A DNA stretch of 6,931 bases from an uncultured Verrucomicrobiota bacterium. GTDB taxonomy: Bacteria > Verrucomicrobiota > Verrucomicrobiae > Opitutales > Opitutaceae. The DNA lies in assembly GCA_946482165.1 (NCBI GenBank), contig CAMLQS010000275.1, positions 1-6,931 of the forward strand. Reading direction: 5' to 3'. The position numbers and the translations under genes were made by a program. Numbering within the stretch: position 1 is the stretch's first letter; each line of letters opens with the position of its first letter. This document shows positions 6,445 through 6,931 of the stretch, piece after piece. A model generated the notes under the pieces. The model saw only the letters and a program-made list of their open reading frames with translations, was not told the origin of the DNA and did no database searches.

Positions 6445-6477
6445 GCCGGTAGCGGATAAACCTTCCCACCGGCTTTC
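6445..6477 (+). terminator. Weak hairpin followed by TTTCT after the regulator gene
   Basis: GCCGGT (6445-6450) can pair with ACCGGC (6468-6473) across a 17-base loop, and the 3' arm is followed by TTTCT. This could be a weak terminator for the regulator or a leader structure of the next gene. The short stem and long loop make it a low-confidence call. Confidence 0.25.
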
Positions 6478-6504
6478 TCGTCCGCCGCCCTCAAAGTGTT
6501 CCCC

Positions 6505-6931
6505 ATGCGCATAAAGCACCTTTCGAAATACGTCCCGCTCGTCGCCGCGTCTCTGCTGGCAGCCTGCGGGACCCGCGCCCTCACAAAACCGTCATCGGCG
6601 CCGGCGCCTGCCGCATACCTTTTTACCTCCTTCCGAGGCGAAGGCGACGGCCTCCACCTCGCATTCAGCCACGACGGCCTCGATTGGACCGATCTGGACC
6701 GCGTGTTTCTCAAACCCTCCGTCGGCTCCGGCCTTTTGCGCGACCCGCATCTCCTGCGCGACGCCGATGGCCTTTTTCACCTCGTCTGGACCTCCGGCGC
6801 CAACGATCTCGGCGTTGGCTACGCCAGTTCCCCCGATTTGGTGAACTGGTCCGAGCAACGCCTGCTCCCGCTCATGGCCGGAGTCCCCGGCGCGAAAAGC
6901 TGCCACGCCCCCGAACTCTATCGCGTGCCCG
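6505..6931 (+). CDS. GH43-like beta-propeller glycoside hydrolase lipoprotein, N-terminal part
   Basis: The frame opens at ATG 6505 and runs without a stop to the end of the window (142 full codons), so the C-terminus is missing. The first 21 residues are a lipoprotein signal peptide: basic start, hydrophobic core and lipobox LAAC with Cys21. A five-bladed-propeller sequence follows: LFTSFRG, HLAFSHDGLDW, LRDPHLLRDADGLFHLVW, then GYASSPDLVNWSEQ and a HAPELY motif. The Asp of RDPH sits where GH43 enzymes carry the catalytic base. HAPEL resembles the WAP motif of the second blade rather than the acid Glu, which would lie beyond the window. The family includes arabinofuranosidases and xylosidases, fitting the GH127 gene at the other end, but the substrate is not determined. 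No Shine-Dalgarno site precedes the start, and a candidate LacI operator lies about 100 bases upstream. Confidence 0.88.
   Translation, partial: MRIKHLSKYVPLVAASLLAACGTRALTKPSSAPAPAAYLFTSFRGEGDGLHLAFSHDGLDWTDLDRVFLKPSVGSGLLRDPHLLRDADGLFHLVWTSGANDLGVGYASSPDLVNWSEQRLLPLMAGVPGAKSCHAPELYRVP

Noticed and set aside
6396..6906. Minus-strand open frames opposite the GH43-like gene
   Set aside because: The plus-strand frame has a lipobox and propeller motifs, while the minus-strand frames have no recognisable features.
1..6931. CRISPR array, tRNA, rRNA, insertion sequence or phage genes
   Set aside because: No spaced direct repeats, cloverleaf, rRNA stretches, transposase or integrase motifs were seen. 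The only repeat structures are the palindrome at 2876-3000, the GGAC tract and the paired operator-like sites.

Overview
The window is a gene-dense, high-G+C segment (about two thirds G+C by eye, with C strongly preferred at third codon positions). It looks like part of a carbohydrate-use region of a Verrucomicrobiota bacterium, most likely of the Opitutaceae type. That placement is an inference from gene content (GH127, a GH43-like lipoprotein, a GH16 lipoprotein, a LacI-type regulator), codon use and the lack of Shine-Dalgarno sites. It was not tested by a search.

Layout. Positions 1-1127 (+) hold the C-terminal two thirds or so of a GH127-type (DUF1680) beta-L-arabinofuranosidase-like enzyme. 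A tight pair follows on the same strand: a small P-loop sulfotransferase-like protein (1200-1943) and, 15 bases later, a class IV (fold type IV) aminotransferase-like protein (1959-2867). A REP/BIME-like imperfect palindrome (2876-3000) fills the space to the convergent genes. On the minus strand, a D-2-hydroxyacid dehydrogenase (4965-3952) and a GH16 lipoprotein (3896-3021) form a probable two-gene unit. A roughly 300-base divergent intergenic region carries a purine-rich GGAC-repeat tract and a candidate operator, and leads into a LacI-family regulator (5267-6382, +). A second copy of the candidate operator lies just after the regulator, in the leader of a GH43-like lipoprotein gene that runs off the window's end (6505-6931, +).

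How the genes may work together. The three glycoside hydrolases, the NAD-dependent dehydrogenase and the LacI regulator fit a polysaccharide or oligosaccharide use locus, with two enzymes anchored as lipoproteins. The two candidate operators suggest that the regulator controls itself and the GH43-like gene.

The most unusual part is the sulfotransferase/aminotransferase pair. Its two products resemble, in order, the two halves of a plant fusion protein (the branched-chain aminotransferase-like proteins of Arabidopsis, from memory). In the aminotransferase-like protein, the lysine that should form the Schiff base with PLP is replaced by histidine (His161), while the other PLP-pocket residues remain. 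This may be an undescribed PLP-dependent, non-transaminase system.
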